Below are positions 15,077 through 28,315 of a DNA stretch of 64,000 bases, piece after piece. The notes under the pieces were generated by a model, which was not told the origin of the DNA, ran no database searches, and worked only from the letters and a program-made list of their open reading frames with translations. The DNA comes from Varroa destructor (lineage: Eukaryota > Arthropoda > Arachnida > Mesostigmata > Varroidae), in assembly GCF_002443255.2 (NCBI RefSeq), contig NW_019211455.1, forward strand, positions 39,785,449 through 39,849,448. Reading direction: 5' to 3'. The stretch's first letter is position 1. The number at the start of each line of letters is the position of its first letter. Made by a program: the position numbers and the translations under genes.

Positions 15077-15158
<82 letters not shown>
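15077..15158. repeat. Compound microsatellite (TA)n(GA)n
   Basis: An unbroken TA/AT dinucleotide run of about 54 nt switches directly into a GA run of about 28 nt. It is the longest simple-sequence repeat in the window. Open frames across it translate to YIYIYI and ERERER and are not genes. Confidence 0.95.
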
Positions 15159-15159
<1 letters not shown>

Positions 15160-18100
15160 GGTGCTTGTTCGGGTGCTACACTGTAGCCTAACTATAAACG
15201 CTGTACAACAGTGCATGTGTACAAGCCTATATTTATATAATCAGCGAATTATTTTGCGGCCTATTTTTTTTTAATCTAATCTAAAACTGTTTTTACTTTT
15301 ACTTTTTTCAGGCAAGGCACCATGCGTAGCTTTATACGAAAAGTACTTTTTCTTCATGCAGATAAATCTCGCTCTTGGAGGTAATCTACAATATACAACG
15401 ACCGCCGTGGTCTGACTACTTAATACGTTAACGCACATTTCTATTTTAGGGATTGTATAAATACGGTACAAATGCCACCAGCAAAATTTACAGTTGTCTT
15501 AGAAAAAAAAGCAAACGGGATAAAGTACTTTCCGTCCGAACACGGACAATAGAACGAGATCCCTCGCTATTGTATTGTTCAAAGAGGAACACCTGTTCGG
15601 CTGCGGGACGCTTCACGACGTCTTGCTTTTCACTCACAATTACCTCACTGGACGCTGAGCAAGATTATTTGCATTTCAATGTGGCCATATATACGCCTAT
15701 GTATAAAATCGGTAACGTACAATGATCCGATAGACAGGGCTTAATGATTGTAATTAGATTGTTTCTGTTTGAGAGTGAGTAAGAGAAAGGCAAATCGCTC
15801 GACAACGAATTGAAGCTTAAGGAGCTTTGTCCATATTCAGCTGAAGGGAAAAGCGGGCATTGATTCGTTGTTTTGTCCCAGTTATCAACATTGCGAGCCC
15901 GATTCATTATGGTGACCATTTACATCGTGATAGGCCCTTAAGTAAGCTCATGATTTAGCTTGGTACTTCGGGTAGCATGTACAGTGGCAACTTCGCTGGG
16001 CTACCGGTCACTTTGGTAGAATAATAAAATATATATACATACGTCTATCGCAGCTTTGTCTGCAAATTTGTGCATCGGAAAAGTTCAACGCCTTAGCCTA
16101 AAGCAAAAACATTTAAGATAAACAAAAAGAAAAAATCCACTTTGCCAGTTAAGTCTGATAAATGATCCATGGTAGAGGGAATGCTAGCTGCATTAAGTGC
16201 ATAAGTGATAGTACAGAACCTAATTAAAAAGAGGCTATAATTTATCATAATATAACCGAGTATTCATATTCGGTCTACGCTTTTGCAGATGAACTCATAG
16301 AGAGTAACACGTAATCTAAGTGCACGTGTTGATTTAAATCCGAGACCGGTCGAGGAGACTGCGTTTTACGCTGGAACAGGCTAGAAGTAATACTTAATGG
16401 CTATATTAGACAAAAACTTGAGACGTTAACTTGAGGCCTTACACGAACAGTATCTGAAGTTAAATACCGCTTGATACATAGAATCATCGTATTCCTTATA
16501 ATACATTAGCAATTAACACTTCAAAAAGTGTTTACCTTGTTAATTGCATGCACCTCTTCTTTTACAAAGTCTGTTTTATTACGGGCCCTGCTCTGAACAC
16601 GAATATAAGATGGAATCAGTTAAGAAAAACAATATCGTTTCTATTATTTTCTTTGATGCAATTGGATTTCATCATTTTGCAAGCGATTTATGTTTTCTAC
16701 ATGTTACAGGAGTCCTTCCTCCACCTTCGCCTTTCGCTAGGGGTGCCATAGACAGCTTACCCATACTAAGTATAACACATTGAAAGTGTTTCGACCCACA
16801 CCCAAGTGGATCATCCATAAAGAGACAGTCACCGTTTGGCACTTGCAAGTCCTGTAGACATTTCTGACTTTAGATTGCTTAAACCCACTGGCGACCGTCG
16901 ACTATGAAGTTAGCTCCAAACTTCTAAAAAAATGTCCTTAAAACTATGATTCAGAAATGATATCAGACAGATCACTGGATGCAATCTACCCTCGGCTGGC
17001 TTCGTAGAGCGCCATGCGATTTCTCGGTTGGGTCTTGTCAGTCAACCAGGCGCCAGATGTCGCCAACCGCCAAATATATCCCCACAAAGAACTTAATCTA
17101 TATATATATATATGGTGCTACGAGGACAGACAAATTCAGTTTCATTTCATTGCGTGTTGTGTCTTAGTTTGGTAAGCTGAATAATATGTTGCAGATATTT
17201 ACTTCAGCTACGACACTGTCCCTTGCTTCTATTGTACTGCCTTTCGTTCGTTGATCGCGTTTCGTTCGGAGATTCGTATCAGGTTGGCTTTTTTCTTTTT
17301 AGTTTTTTATCGTATCGTTAGCAGCTTCAACAATGTCCATATTCACGGTCCTCGAGCCACTGCGTTGTCTGGTCTTGATCCTGGTGCTCTGTACAATTTT
17401 CTTAATGCCTTTATTTCATGCCCCTGGTTGTAACTGGCGCAGGTGATCGATTGTCACCCAATCGGCGGCGCCAGCCAGATGTGAGGCTGGTGTCACCAGG
17501 GTCGATGATGACTTCGGGAAAAGCGTCGAATTCGGCTTGCGCTCATTGTTTTCAAAATAACAATTGTTCATCCTTAAATCGCACACCCTTCTGATGGTTG
17601 GTAGACGGTGTCGTTGGATTCGTACGTGATTTTTTGTTAATATTATAATATTGACGCTGGCTGCAGCAATGTTTTTTTTGTGTGCTGTCGATTATATTAG
17701 AGGGAATATACAAAACAGAAATTCCGATGAAGGGAATATGTCTAGGGCCATGGCATCGTTATACCTGAAATAGCGACTGCTCGCCAAATGTTGCCTTAAA
17801 GCATCTATAACGTGATAATGAGTGTGAGTGCTTGACCGATCCCTTACCTTTTTTTTGGCGGGGTAACATAATGATTCAATAAATCTCTAGTTCTACTAAA
17901 ACTAAGCAACGAATGGCTAGCAGACGCCCAAATGGCTGGTAAAAAAAAGAACGGTGAAATTATTGTTCTGATCATCACCGTGTGGCGCATTGAGCAGCGG
18001 ATACCGCTACAAAGTGGTGTTACCTTAGCCGAAATACAAAGTACAGACACTATCATTTGACAAAATAGTCGACATTATTCGTATCCGATTGCTAAGTGAC

Positions 18101-19195
18101 TCCTCGTTAAGCTGGTCGTACTCCTAGAGGACATAGAACGACAACGATTATCATTGAATTGTTGTATTTCTTGCCTAGACCATTATGGTAAACTAACTTA
18201 CTCTCATGCGAGCCTAGCTAACACAATTCCGTCTTCAAGCGAAGACTTAGCAGCTACTTCAATATACGAGCTTTTTAATCTATAATAAAATCCGCTGGAT
18301 GATCCCCGCGGTTGCCTTTGGCTCTAAAATGAATCTACTCCTGTCATATTAGTCGGTGCTACTATGCCCTTATAAACCTGTACTGATTCACGTTGACTGA
18401 GGCTAATTGTGCAGTCACTTACTGCAACTTGGATCATATAAATATTTCTTTGGGAGGCATGTATGAGTGACGCGTCAAGTCTAACCGGAATGCTTATTCC
18501 GGCAACCTTTTCGGAGATCTGCTAACCAAATAGGCCGCTCGCACTTACGTGGAGAGATGTTGGCATGAACGCTTCAGCTTTTTATACTGTGCGTATATGG
18601 TCAGTGCTACCAGGCCCAGTAAGGATCATATGATTGTCCTGTATTAGTTCGAAAGAGCTTCAGCCCGAACAGGAGCAAGGAGGCGTTTCATCGTGAGAAA
18701 TTAACTTCGTTCTCTTTTGAAATTTCAGTGACTCCGCCCACACCTAGGGAGCTTACAGAACGAACTTGTTTGACGCCGTAGCGCGTTATATACACAGTAA
18801 TAATATTTACAATCAGAAAAAAAGTACCAGTAAGATGACAACCGTTCAAGGCTTGCCTTTAATCAGATTCTTGTGAATTAACGTGATGGTGCATTTTGTT
18901 GACCTCGAAGAAGGCTAGGATTCTCTAAAACATGTATATTTATGGTCCTGATTTTCCCTTGAAAATTGTATCGTCTCTGCATTAGTAGTCAAATTATCTT
19001 GTCGTATATACATGGTCCGTGTGTCGTGGTTTGTCACTGTGCAATTCAGTGATTCAGCAGTTCAGAGATTACAGAGAGACGACGTTCTTCCTTTAACAGG
19101 ATAAAGCACACGAAAAGTTTCTTTCTGCGTAATCCTCTTTCAAAATACATGCTTCGTAGCAGTGATTAGTCGTTGGTAGCGGATGCTCATACTTG
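15160..19195. other. Gene-free stretch with a small GC-rich foldback
   Basis: No gene is supported. A short (TA)n run occurs at about 17,100-17,112. At 17,434-17,474 nested inverted repeats (CTGGCGC with GCGCCAG outside, GGTGA with TCACC inside) form a locally GC-rich hairpin. Everything else looks like unstructured intergenic sequence. Confidence 0.5.
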
Positions 19196-19290
19196 TTAGT
19201 ATCAGCATCAAGTACTACTATTATGATATTATATAATATATACGATATATATAATACTAGTATGATACTCGCTTGTTACCGCTATACTAA
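19196..19290. repeat. Imperfect 95-bp foldback with TTAGTAT ends
   Basis: The segment begins TTAGTAT and ends ATACTAA. The two halves are imperfectly complementary through an AT-rich core (TATTATATAATAT against ATATATATAATAC). This makes a long hairpin with short identical termini, as in a small MITE or a decayed foldback element. I did not see a second copy in the window. Confidence 0.5.
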
Positions 19291-22200
19291 CTTCCCATCT
19301 AAAGTATGGCTTACCAAGCTTACATAATCGAACAAAGAAATATTTGCTTTTTTTTTTTGACCGTCTGCCTACTAATGTCCCTTGCTCCGCTGGGGCAAAT
19401 AACTATCGAACTTGTCCACCATTGCAATGTACGCTCTTTACTGACTGTAACAGCCATGGTTCAAGCCACTCCAATGAAGCTTTGAGAGCACAAATTGAAC
19501 TACTCACTCTCTATATTCGACCGCAGTAATGTCCATTGATGATTGCATAGAACAAAATATATATGCTTTTGATATGGATCGCCATACATACGTCCTGTGC
19601 CCGAATCACTCATAAACAGAGACGCCCGTAAGTCTACTCTAATGTTTACCTCTACTGCTGCCGCTGCTGTGGTTATAGCGATCACGTTGGATATTGTAGT
19701 TGTATATGTTTGTGGGTATCGTTGCCCGATTTCATTTAATTTCTTCGATGTAAATTCGGTGCGGCCGGCTGTGTCGGAGCTAGCAAACAGGTAATATTCA
19801 TAACTGCGTATCTGTATATCTGAAGCAGCTGCTGTTTGGCCACGACAGCATGAGGAAATAGCACCATCCCGACGTTTGTCCTACATGCCTGCCATAGAAT
19901 ACAAGGGCAGCTGGCCAGTACCGGAGTCATACCAGGGCTGCACGCCGAACTACGTTGTGACAAATGGATATCAACATCTGGTGCGCGAGAGAAGCGGTGA
20001 CACCAAGACCACCATCGGCTACTGATAATGTGCTGTACTGTTGGAGAGGCACATAGGGGCTAAACGTCAACCTTGTCTGACGTTCCTGATCTGGGCGAGC
20101 ACCCAAGTGAACGTTGAGTGGCGGGGCTTGATTCTAACAAGACCTTTTAGTCATCTACTTTTCTTTTTACATGGAAAAAAATCGCATTTCATGTTGTCGT
20201 TGATGCTGTTGCTTTGACTTCTGCTGTCCTTTGTTGATCGGCCACTGGTCAGAGATCAGAGCGGAGGTACGGAAAGTGGTTCTTTTTGGCAGTAACAACT
20301 ACTGAAGCGGGAGTATTATCGGTGAAAATGGAACAGCACAGAATAAAGGCGATTACCATGAGCATTGAATGTTGTGTATAGATTCTAGAACCGGTAGCGA
20401 CCCGGCCAAGCGAAGCGATTCCATTCCAGTTCTCGTTCTCTCACATAGCGCTTTTTCAGCCTCTGTCTTTTTTTCCCGTTATTCTTTCTTGTTATTGTTA
20501 TCGCTAACGCCGTTTTAAGAAGTGGCACCTTTTCTGACACAGCAAGCGCCATTGTCATGGCGAACGGAACGCCCGGTCAGTGAAGCTAGCTGCAAACTCC
20601 ACAGCCGAATCCCAGTGCATTAAATGGCGCTGATTGAAGCTATGACAGCACTCACCTTCAGAATCAATTGTGTAACTATACCTGCCCATAGATACACGCC
20701 ACGTCAAACTGGGGTTTGGCAGTTGAACGAATTTCCATTCTAGCGAACGTGGCAGCGGCGGCGACGCGGAAAGCAGATGGCGGCTGGTACAGCCCGAACA
20801 GCCGGATCGCTCAATGGTTTGGCCACTGAAAATAGGTTTAGCTGACCACCGACAACGTGATAGAGGTGACAGACCGGGGGCTTCAGAGAACTTTCCTTTT
20901 CACTGTAAACGGAAGATTTGAGCGAAGAGATCAGAACGACCGTCGCGTTACCGGTCCTCGTTTCTATGTCATAGATCTACAGGAGACCAGCAGATCAACG
21001 ACACATTGCACCGCTTCGATAGCACTACGCTCCAAATGCTGCAACCCCCTCAGCAGCAATAGTAATAACAGCATACACAACAACTTGGACCACCCGACCA
21101 GCTATACACACGGACAAGACCCGCTTAAATATGTGTATAGAGAATAAGTTTGGCTACATACTGCCACCATTATGACGGGGCAGTCCGATCTGGCACTGAT
21201 TTTCACAAAAGCTGCTGTTTCGCCCTTGTACACGGCACAGTTATGGGTTCATACCTATATAGTACGATGCAACTGTAACCATGTTGCTCCTACTCCAGCT
21301 GCCAACGCCCCTGGATTTTGGCTACCGCAACTTAAGAAAAGCACGCTTTGCGAATCAAAGCGATTGCTGTGGAAAAAGCTACTATAGCGCTGTCACGACG
21401 TTTCGCCCGGTGAACATGAGCGGTTCGGAGCCTTCACGTAACGCGAGACGTCACAATTGACGGTTTTCGGGTGACATTGATAACGTATCGTGGTGGTTTT
21501 CATCCATCTAGAGTTACGAATGCCACCGGTAGCCCGGCGATACGATGATGCTGTGATTTCACTGAAAAATCACCGTTCGTAAAACGGGATTTATAATATG
21601 AGAATGTGTCCTTCTATGTACTCTCTTCACATTGGATGTGAGTGAAAGTAAAAACTAATCTTTTATCAATGCTGTTTATATCTTAGTTTTTTTTATTACA
21701 TTTGTATAGCCGCGTTGCAGTATTCTAAAATAGCTGATTCATGATAAATACCGTTAGTTAATTAGATGCGTAAATAAGCAGTTGATGTGTAGTAGCAGCT
21801 ATGAACTGAGCAGGTAGGAAGGCACAAGGCGTTTGGCCTATGTTGGGGTTAAACGGAAGAGCATGTATGGGTATTTAGTGGATGATTGTATTAGCATACT
21901 AATGTGGACGTTGTTTTTTCGTTATTTGACTAAATGTCTCTTTTGATTGGAAATACTAAAGTAATAAATTGACTAATCACCGATAAGGTAAAACGCACAG
22001 TGCCGTAAGGATGAAATGGTAACATATTTGCGTATTAACATCAGGCGCATGTGATGGCCTAGGACTGAATTCAAGTATAGATACATTCTATTCTGAGCTC
22101 GATACCAGGATCTGAAACAGTATCTAACAGTTTAAACGCCGGATGTAAAACTGGAAACATTGTAAGTAAAAGGGCACGAAATCCTCGTTGTAAGATACCG

Positions 22201-25200
22201 TCTTTAGCATATCTATTATTACTACTATAAATTTTATGACTATTAGAATTTGTTTACGCTCTATTCAACGAGTACGGTTAGTGCAGACTCAAAAACGAGA
22301 TTTTTTTAAGACGCCTTGAAGGTTGAAAGCGTTCGAATTTTCTTAGCAAAAGTTTTTCTTAAGTTATCTTTTTCTAGTAATAGAAATAAACCAAAATGCT
22401 TTGCCGTATCGTCGACGGCGACTGTCTGGGGAACTTCTAACAATTAAGCTCCACGTATACATTATTTGTCATGAGGTTACCCCACTTCTTAGACATAAAT
22501 TGCCAACTGGCAGCAAATAAAGACACACCCCATAGCCAGTTCCACTAATTTGGTCCTCCTGTATCTTATGTGTATTTGCATATGAGTGGGTCGGAAAGTT
22601 ATATGTGTGTTGGGTAGATGGAGACTGCCGTAAAACGCCACCGTTCATAACTCAGCGCAAGCCTTGAAAAGAGCTATTTGTATAGCAGCATGAAAAATCG
22701 TCCACCATACCGGCTACAGATAAAAAGGCATAGAAGACAACGTTCTGACCATATATTGGATCCACCCAGTAAACACATATGTCTAGACGACATGTTCTGA
22801 ATCCGGTAACTTAGAGCTCCAATATATACTACTATCCGGTTTACCCTATGAGGCCGCTAAGTAACCGAGAAGCAGGCCATCATTGTGGCAGTTTCATTGC
22901 TTGTTCATTTGCAGACCGCGGAACACAAAGCTACGAATTATGCCTTTTGCAAGACGACATGGATAGAGCTAATGACACATTATTTCCACGGCGGATACGA
23001 CGTGACCACTCTTACTACGTAAAACTCAAGGCTACCCTAAGTACTCGAGACTAAGAAGCTCGAAGCTGCTAGAGCTTTTAGTTGAAGTCTCTACGCTATA
23101 TATCATGCCTGTTTTCTGTGCTTACCTATTAGCGGTCCAGCACTAACGGGTGATGTCGAACTTGTAACGACGATGTCTTCACGATAAGAGCAAATAGAGC
23201 ACCAAAAACAACAGAAGCTATAAAAAGGGTAGTGAGACGCAAAATCTGCACTAGTCTCGCTTACCGTCTACCGGCTTACCACTCTATTATTTTTATCATA
23301 ACTGCTGCCATTTCTGACTAAGCGCGCGTTTTTTTGACCAAACATCAATTAAGCGTTTGTCACAGAAGAACGAAACGACCGCTCACCTACAGACAATATT
23401 GCACTACAAAGTACCGTTCTGAAAATGGGACACGAACTGGATAAGTGTTACTCGTTTGCTATTGACTGGAGCATAAGTTAGTTGTTGTGTCTGACCTTAG
23501 ACAGCTCTTTGTCTGGTGCCCGCTTCAACGTTCAGAAAAAGCCTATGCTTTCGATATTGTTTCGTCTGTCTGTTTATGATTCGCAAAATAATACTAATGG
23601 AAACACTTGAAATCGTTCGTTTAGTACGGTTCAGCTTGAGCGGGACGCTCGTAGAAGTTCGAGTACCTTGTAATTTGGGAGAGTGGATTTGCCGATGAAA
23701 GGCTGGCACCTGACAACACTAGATTGGTCCTTCCTATAGCGTTTAGAATCACCGAAAGCTTTAAGCGGAACCAGATACGGATAAGCCAAACAGGAATGAG
23801 TATGGGTCGTTTGCAGATATCGATTATAGATATGCGTGTTTGATTGTGCAGAAAGTAAAATTTTAAACCCATTCTTTCGTTATGTACCTTCACCACATAT
23901 AACGATCTAGGGTATCAGTATTTAGAAATTAGAGTATAATCATTGCATGCAGAAACCCTTTGAGCAATAGAGGATGCCAAGCATTGTTTAGAACAGTTAT
24001 ATCGCTAAACGTAAATAATCGTGCATTTATTGATGCCAGCTCTTTATATGTGCAATATGTTTGTTTGTTTTTTGTACGAGACGATACAACTAATTTGTTA
24101 TATTGTCATGTTATAATTCGTTTTACCTCCTCGGGTTATCCGAAGTGCAAATCCGCGAACGTTCTTGAATTCTTTGAAGGGAATGGATGTCAGAAACCTT
24201 TTTCGGTGTGAATTCCCCACAATATTGATACATATCGATGCTCTTCTACCGAGCAGAAAGTAGTCTAACGACATAGGGTAAATTTGGATGGCCCTGCGGA
24301 AACGGCGGCCATGTGCCAATATTAAAGTGATCCACGCAATCGGTAGGATATTGTTGATAATTCGGCTGAACAGTTCTCCCGCACTATTTGTCCTACTATG
24401 TAGAAATAAAGGACTTGCCATTCCCAATGAGATAGGACACTGAAGTGTCAATCACGGTAGCGAAAAATAATTCTTCTAGAAAAATGTTCTTTTTTTCCTA
24501 GGGAAACGTAGGAAAATGTGTTTTTCATGTAGCCGCCAAGTCAGTTATATTAATTTATATCAAAAATACATCCATTAATAAGAATAATACATTATTGAAT
24601 CAGCGGAAAATATTTCCCCTTGCTTTGCATGGACGGTATTTCGACGAGCCTGCACGAAGCAGCGTTACTCAAACCGATTTAGTGGTTGTCAAGTTTTATC
24701 TGCCTGTGAAACATAACGTCGGAATTGATGACAGAAAGGTTATAAGTTCTAAGTAACGGCACAATTAGTGTAGTAGCTTACTTAGAGCCTTATGTATATC
24801 TATTAACCTAAATATCTATTGCTTAACTTACAACAGAAGGATTAGCAACACTTTGCCTGTCACAGCGTCATATTGTCATGCTGAAGTTAGATTCAAAATC
24901 GATGTACACTAAGTTACAATTAATTAATAGAAAATCATTATCGTTATTGCAGTTATTCCTGTGTAACCAGCAGCTAACCGTGCTGCTACGCCATTTTCCC
25001 ATCTCTAGCAGCTCATGAGCGTCGCGTCGCGATCGGCGTCCATTACTTCTTCGGCAGACGTACCTCACATGGTAGCCAGGAGAGAAATGAGCGCGCCGAA
25101 AATTGCATATATAGAAACAAAATTCATGCAGACTTGCTGGCATGACGCGCCTATTGAAATCTTAATATTACTGCGGACAGCTATCCTTGCTACGTATATA

Positions 25201-26200
25201 TTGTACATACAGTTGCATTTTATTTAGGTTGTTGGCTATCATTATTGGTCTGCTGCTATCGAATTGATTTGCCATGTACAGATCATACAATTATATACAT
25301 GTGAACGGTATACACGTCAGTTAGTAATGATCTGTCTACCAATAAGATGACGATGCTGGACGCTGAAGAGCCGTCAGTATACACAGACGCCTGTTGAACG
25401 TGTTGTTAGCGGCTAAACGTTAACGTTAAGAAGGTGCCACTGTTCTAGATGCTACGGTTTTGGTAGCGTTGTGACGCGGATGCTGCTGACTTTCGTTTAA
25501 TTGGCTGTCTCGGCTGACGCAACGAATATGCGCCCTTCATTCGATACGATGACGCGATGATGCTATCAGGTAGAAGGCACAATAGGTGTACGACGCACTG
25601 GTTTGCCCTAGCCCCATTGAGTTCACCACCCTATTCAATGACAAGCGATACTAATTAAGCTCGTTTTCGGCGCTAATATAGATATTAATAACAATTTTAG
25701 CTATGGCAAACGTATATATATATATATACAACTTGGCCTATCAATAGCTTCATGCCTATGGCACTAAATGGCATATCCCAGGGATCTCAATTTGCCTGTT
25801 ACTTCTGCGAAAGCCGGAATGTGTCATCGGTAAATATCACCCACTTTGTCTTCTTTGTTTCGTGGGGTGATCGGCGTTTGGTCACAGGTAGCCCCACCAA
25901 CGGAACGTAGTGCCATTTGTTCCACAAATGAATATCATGCCGACGGCCGGACTGACGTCTATTTCTATATTATGCACGGGGAGACATAGTCATATATTGA
26001 AGTTTACCCAACAGTGAGCTATTAGCTGGTTTAGCAGTTGGCACAAAGAAATTAATTCATCTAAACTACTCGTTGTGAATCGACAGGTACAATAGCCTAT
26101 TGAGGAGTAAGCCAGAAAGACGAGCCGTTTTTTGATCTTCTTTTATGCGTCAATCAAGGATCACAACCACAATACATGTATAAGACAAGAACTATTACAG
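19291..26200. other. Gene-free stretch, locally richer in G+C
   Basis: Between about 19,400 and 21,550, and again between about 25,000 and 26,000, the sequence is visibly richer in G, C and CpG than its surroundings. Open frames are still short and unrecognised. Two weak candidate first exons (19,642 and 20,777) are listed in the findings. A (TA)n run lies at about 25,714-25,730. A distant promoter or first exon of a large gene is possible but not demonstrated. Confidence 0.4.
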
Positions 26201-28257
26201 TAATTTCATTTCTTCATATTTTGCCCTGATACAAAAGTCGGACAAGGACTTTATTGTGATCGATACATTTCAGGAAGATTAGTTCGGGCGAGATGTATGA
26301 AAGTATAATGTTACCCTGAAGCTTCGTGTTTGCTGTTGCCATTCGTTAGAAAGTGTCACTTTTAGCGAAGCTCTATTTAGGCCACTGCCATATTGACCTT
26401 ACCTTGCAGAACCCCAGGCACTATGTCGAATTTCTAGTCCTAATGGACAGTATTAATAGGACGTAAGCGAGGTTTGCAATGCACGCTGCAGATCGCAAAG
26501 CTTCCCTTATACCACTCTAGCGACGATACCTTAGTAGGTATTTCAGTCAGCGCAAAGCCGGACGATCTTTTAACGTTTCAAATGCATGTGTCTTGCTGGC
26601 GCACACAAATACGATTTTAGATCCTTTCGAGCGCTTGCAGGGCATTAATCATTCCTAATTACAACGCAATCCTAATTCCATGTATGGGCGAGAAAACGTA
26701 TCAGACTTATCAGCACCGTCATCTGGTAATTACTGCATTAATCAGAAACGAACATATGACAGTCAGAATGTATGGATACATACAATTATAGCTAACGAGA
26801 TAAAATAGAGAAAATAACACATTCCAGGAACCAGTTTACGGCGACCCAGTGCGCGACGCTTGCCTTGCGGCTTATGGGCTTTTCAAAACAGGCGTAGGCC
26901 ACCACTATTAGTTATTGGATTGAATCTGCTAGAAGCCCCTGGGAGTGTTGATTCCGATTGGTCGTAGCCACTGGGCTGGATCATTGTACGGTCTAACACA
27001 AAACTACATATGCGATTATTTTGACGCCACGAAAACGACCTCGGCAGCTGAAGCAATGGTAGCAGTGACAGAAACAAATGAGACTTGACCCCTGTAGAAC
27101 CGCTCCACCTTCTTCCATTAAGCACAGACGCTCTACTGCAATACTAAACAACTGGCGACTACGCGAAAATTAAAGCGGACGCAATCATACGCCATTCATA
27201 ATAATAACAACAACAAAAACAGTAGCGTACACAGAATGGAGTTTCCGCATCTATGAATATGGATATCTACACTCATGCAAAAATACACGCACATACATAT
27301 GTATATACATACTGTGCTTTTTCTAGCTTTTACTAATTAAGGTTGACGCGTGGGCTGAACACGTAGCTTTATTATTGAATCAATTATGAAATTATAGTAG
27401 CGAATTAAAAATGCGTTAATATATGGACAGGTAGTAACATTTTTTGATTTAATATACATGCGCGTGTGGGAGCATCATTTGAAGCGGACTGACCTATAGT
27501 AGATTTCTAACTGCAGTCATTTTGAACAGTTTAAGCGCAAGCGTTGCTAAGAGATCAGACGGAAAAATTCATATCGTTCAGTACGATACACGTTAAGGAA
27601 CATTGGCGGTAAGTTATTAGGAAAAAAAGAAAGCTACGGCCAAAGACGGTATGTTAAGCTAAAATTATCCGAATCGATGCTTGTTTTTGAGTGTAATGCA
27701 TACATAGAATAGGACAGGTGAAAATCTACACGGATATTAAAGGACCATCCTACCTCTTTATCTATTTTGTGTCAAATCAAAAGAAAAATCTATGGCAAGT
27801 GAACCTGAAACCTTTTTGAGTGAATAAATCTCTTATTTTAGAGTATTTTGATAACTTCCTTCGTTCACATAGGTTGTATAGTATGTATGCATCCCGGAAT
27901 AATTTAAAACGCCTAAGCTTCAATTTAGAAAATCGTATTTTTCAAATTCTCTGAGCTTCTCTTTTATAGTTGATTTTAGATGATTATGCAGCTACGCTAC
28001 ACTTTAATTGTCTTTTTTACTGATTATGTGTGAAGATATTTCAATGCTTACACAGTGTTTGTATTTCAACTGTAATGCCACCGAGATGTATTTGGAAGTA
28101 AGGGAAAATTGTCCACGTCCCCCGTTAATTCAGCTTATTGATTTTACAATTTATTTCTTTCAGATTTTATAACTAAAACACGATAAGGTCAAAGCGCTTT
28201 GCTTGTTTAAGGACAGGAGGTCTAGAACTTTTTGTCTTTCCAAAATATTTTTCAAAA

Positions 28258-28315
28258 AATGAAAAAAACTCTGAAAAGTCTTCCATTCATGAAAGATGTT
28301 TTTCAGAATTTTTTT
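28258..28315. repeat. Imperfect A/T-rich foldback
   Basis: A-rich sequence with CTGAAAA on the left is matched with one mismatch in 16 by TTTTCAG followed by T-rich sequence on the right. The loop is about 20 nt (TCTTCCATTCATGAAAGA region). It is a hairpin-forming patch in gene-free DNA. Its origin is unknown. Confidence 0.45.

Noticed and set aside
24098..24451. 117-codon minus-strand frame
   Set aside because: It starts with TTG and the composition and content look random.
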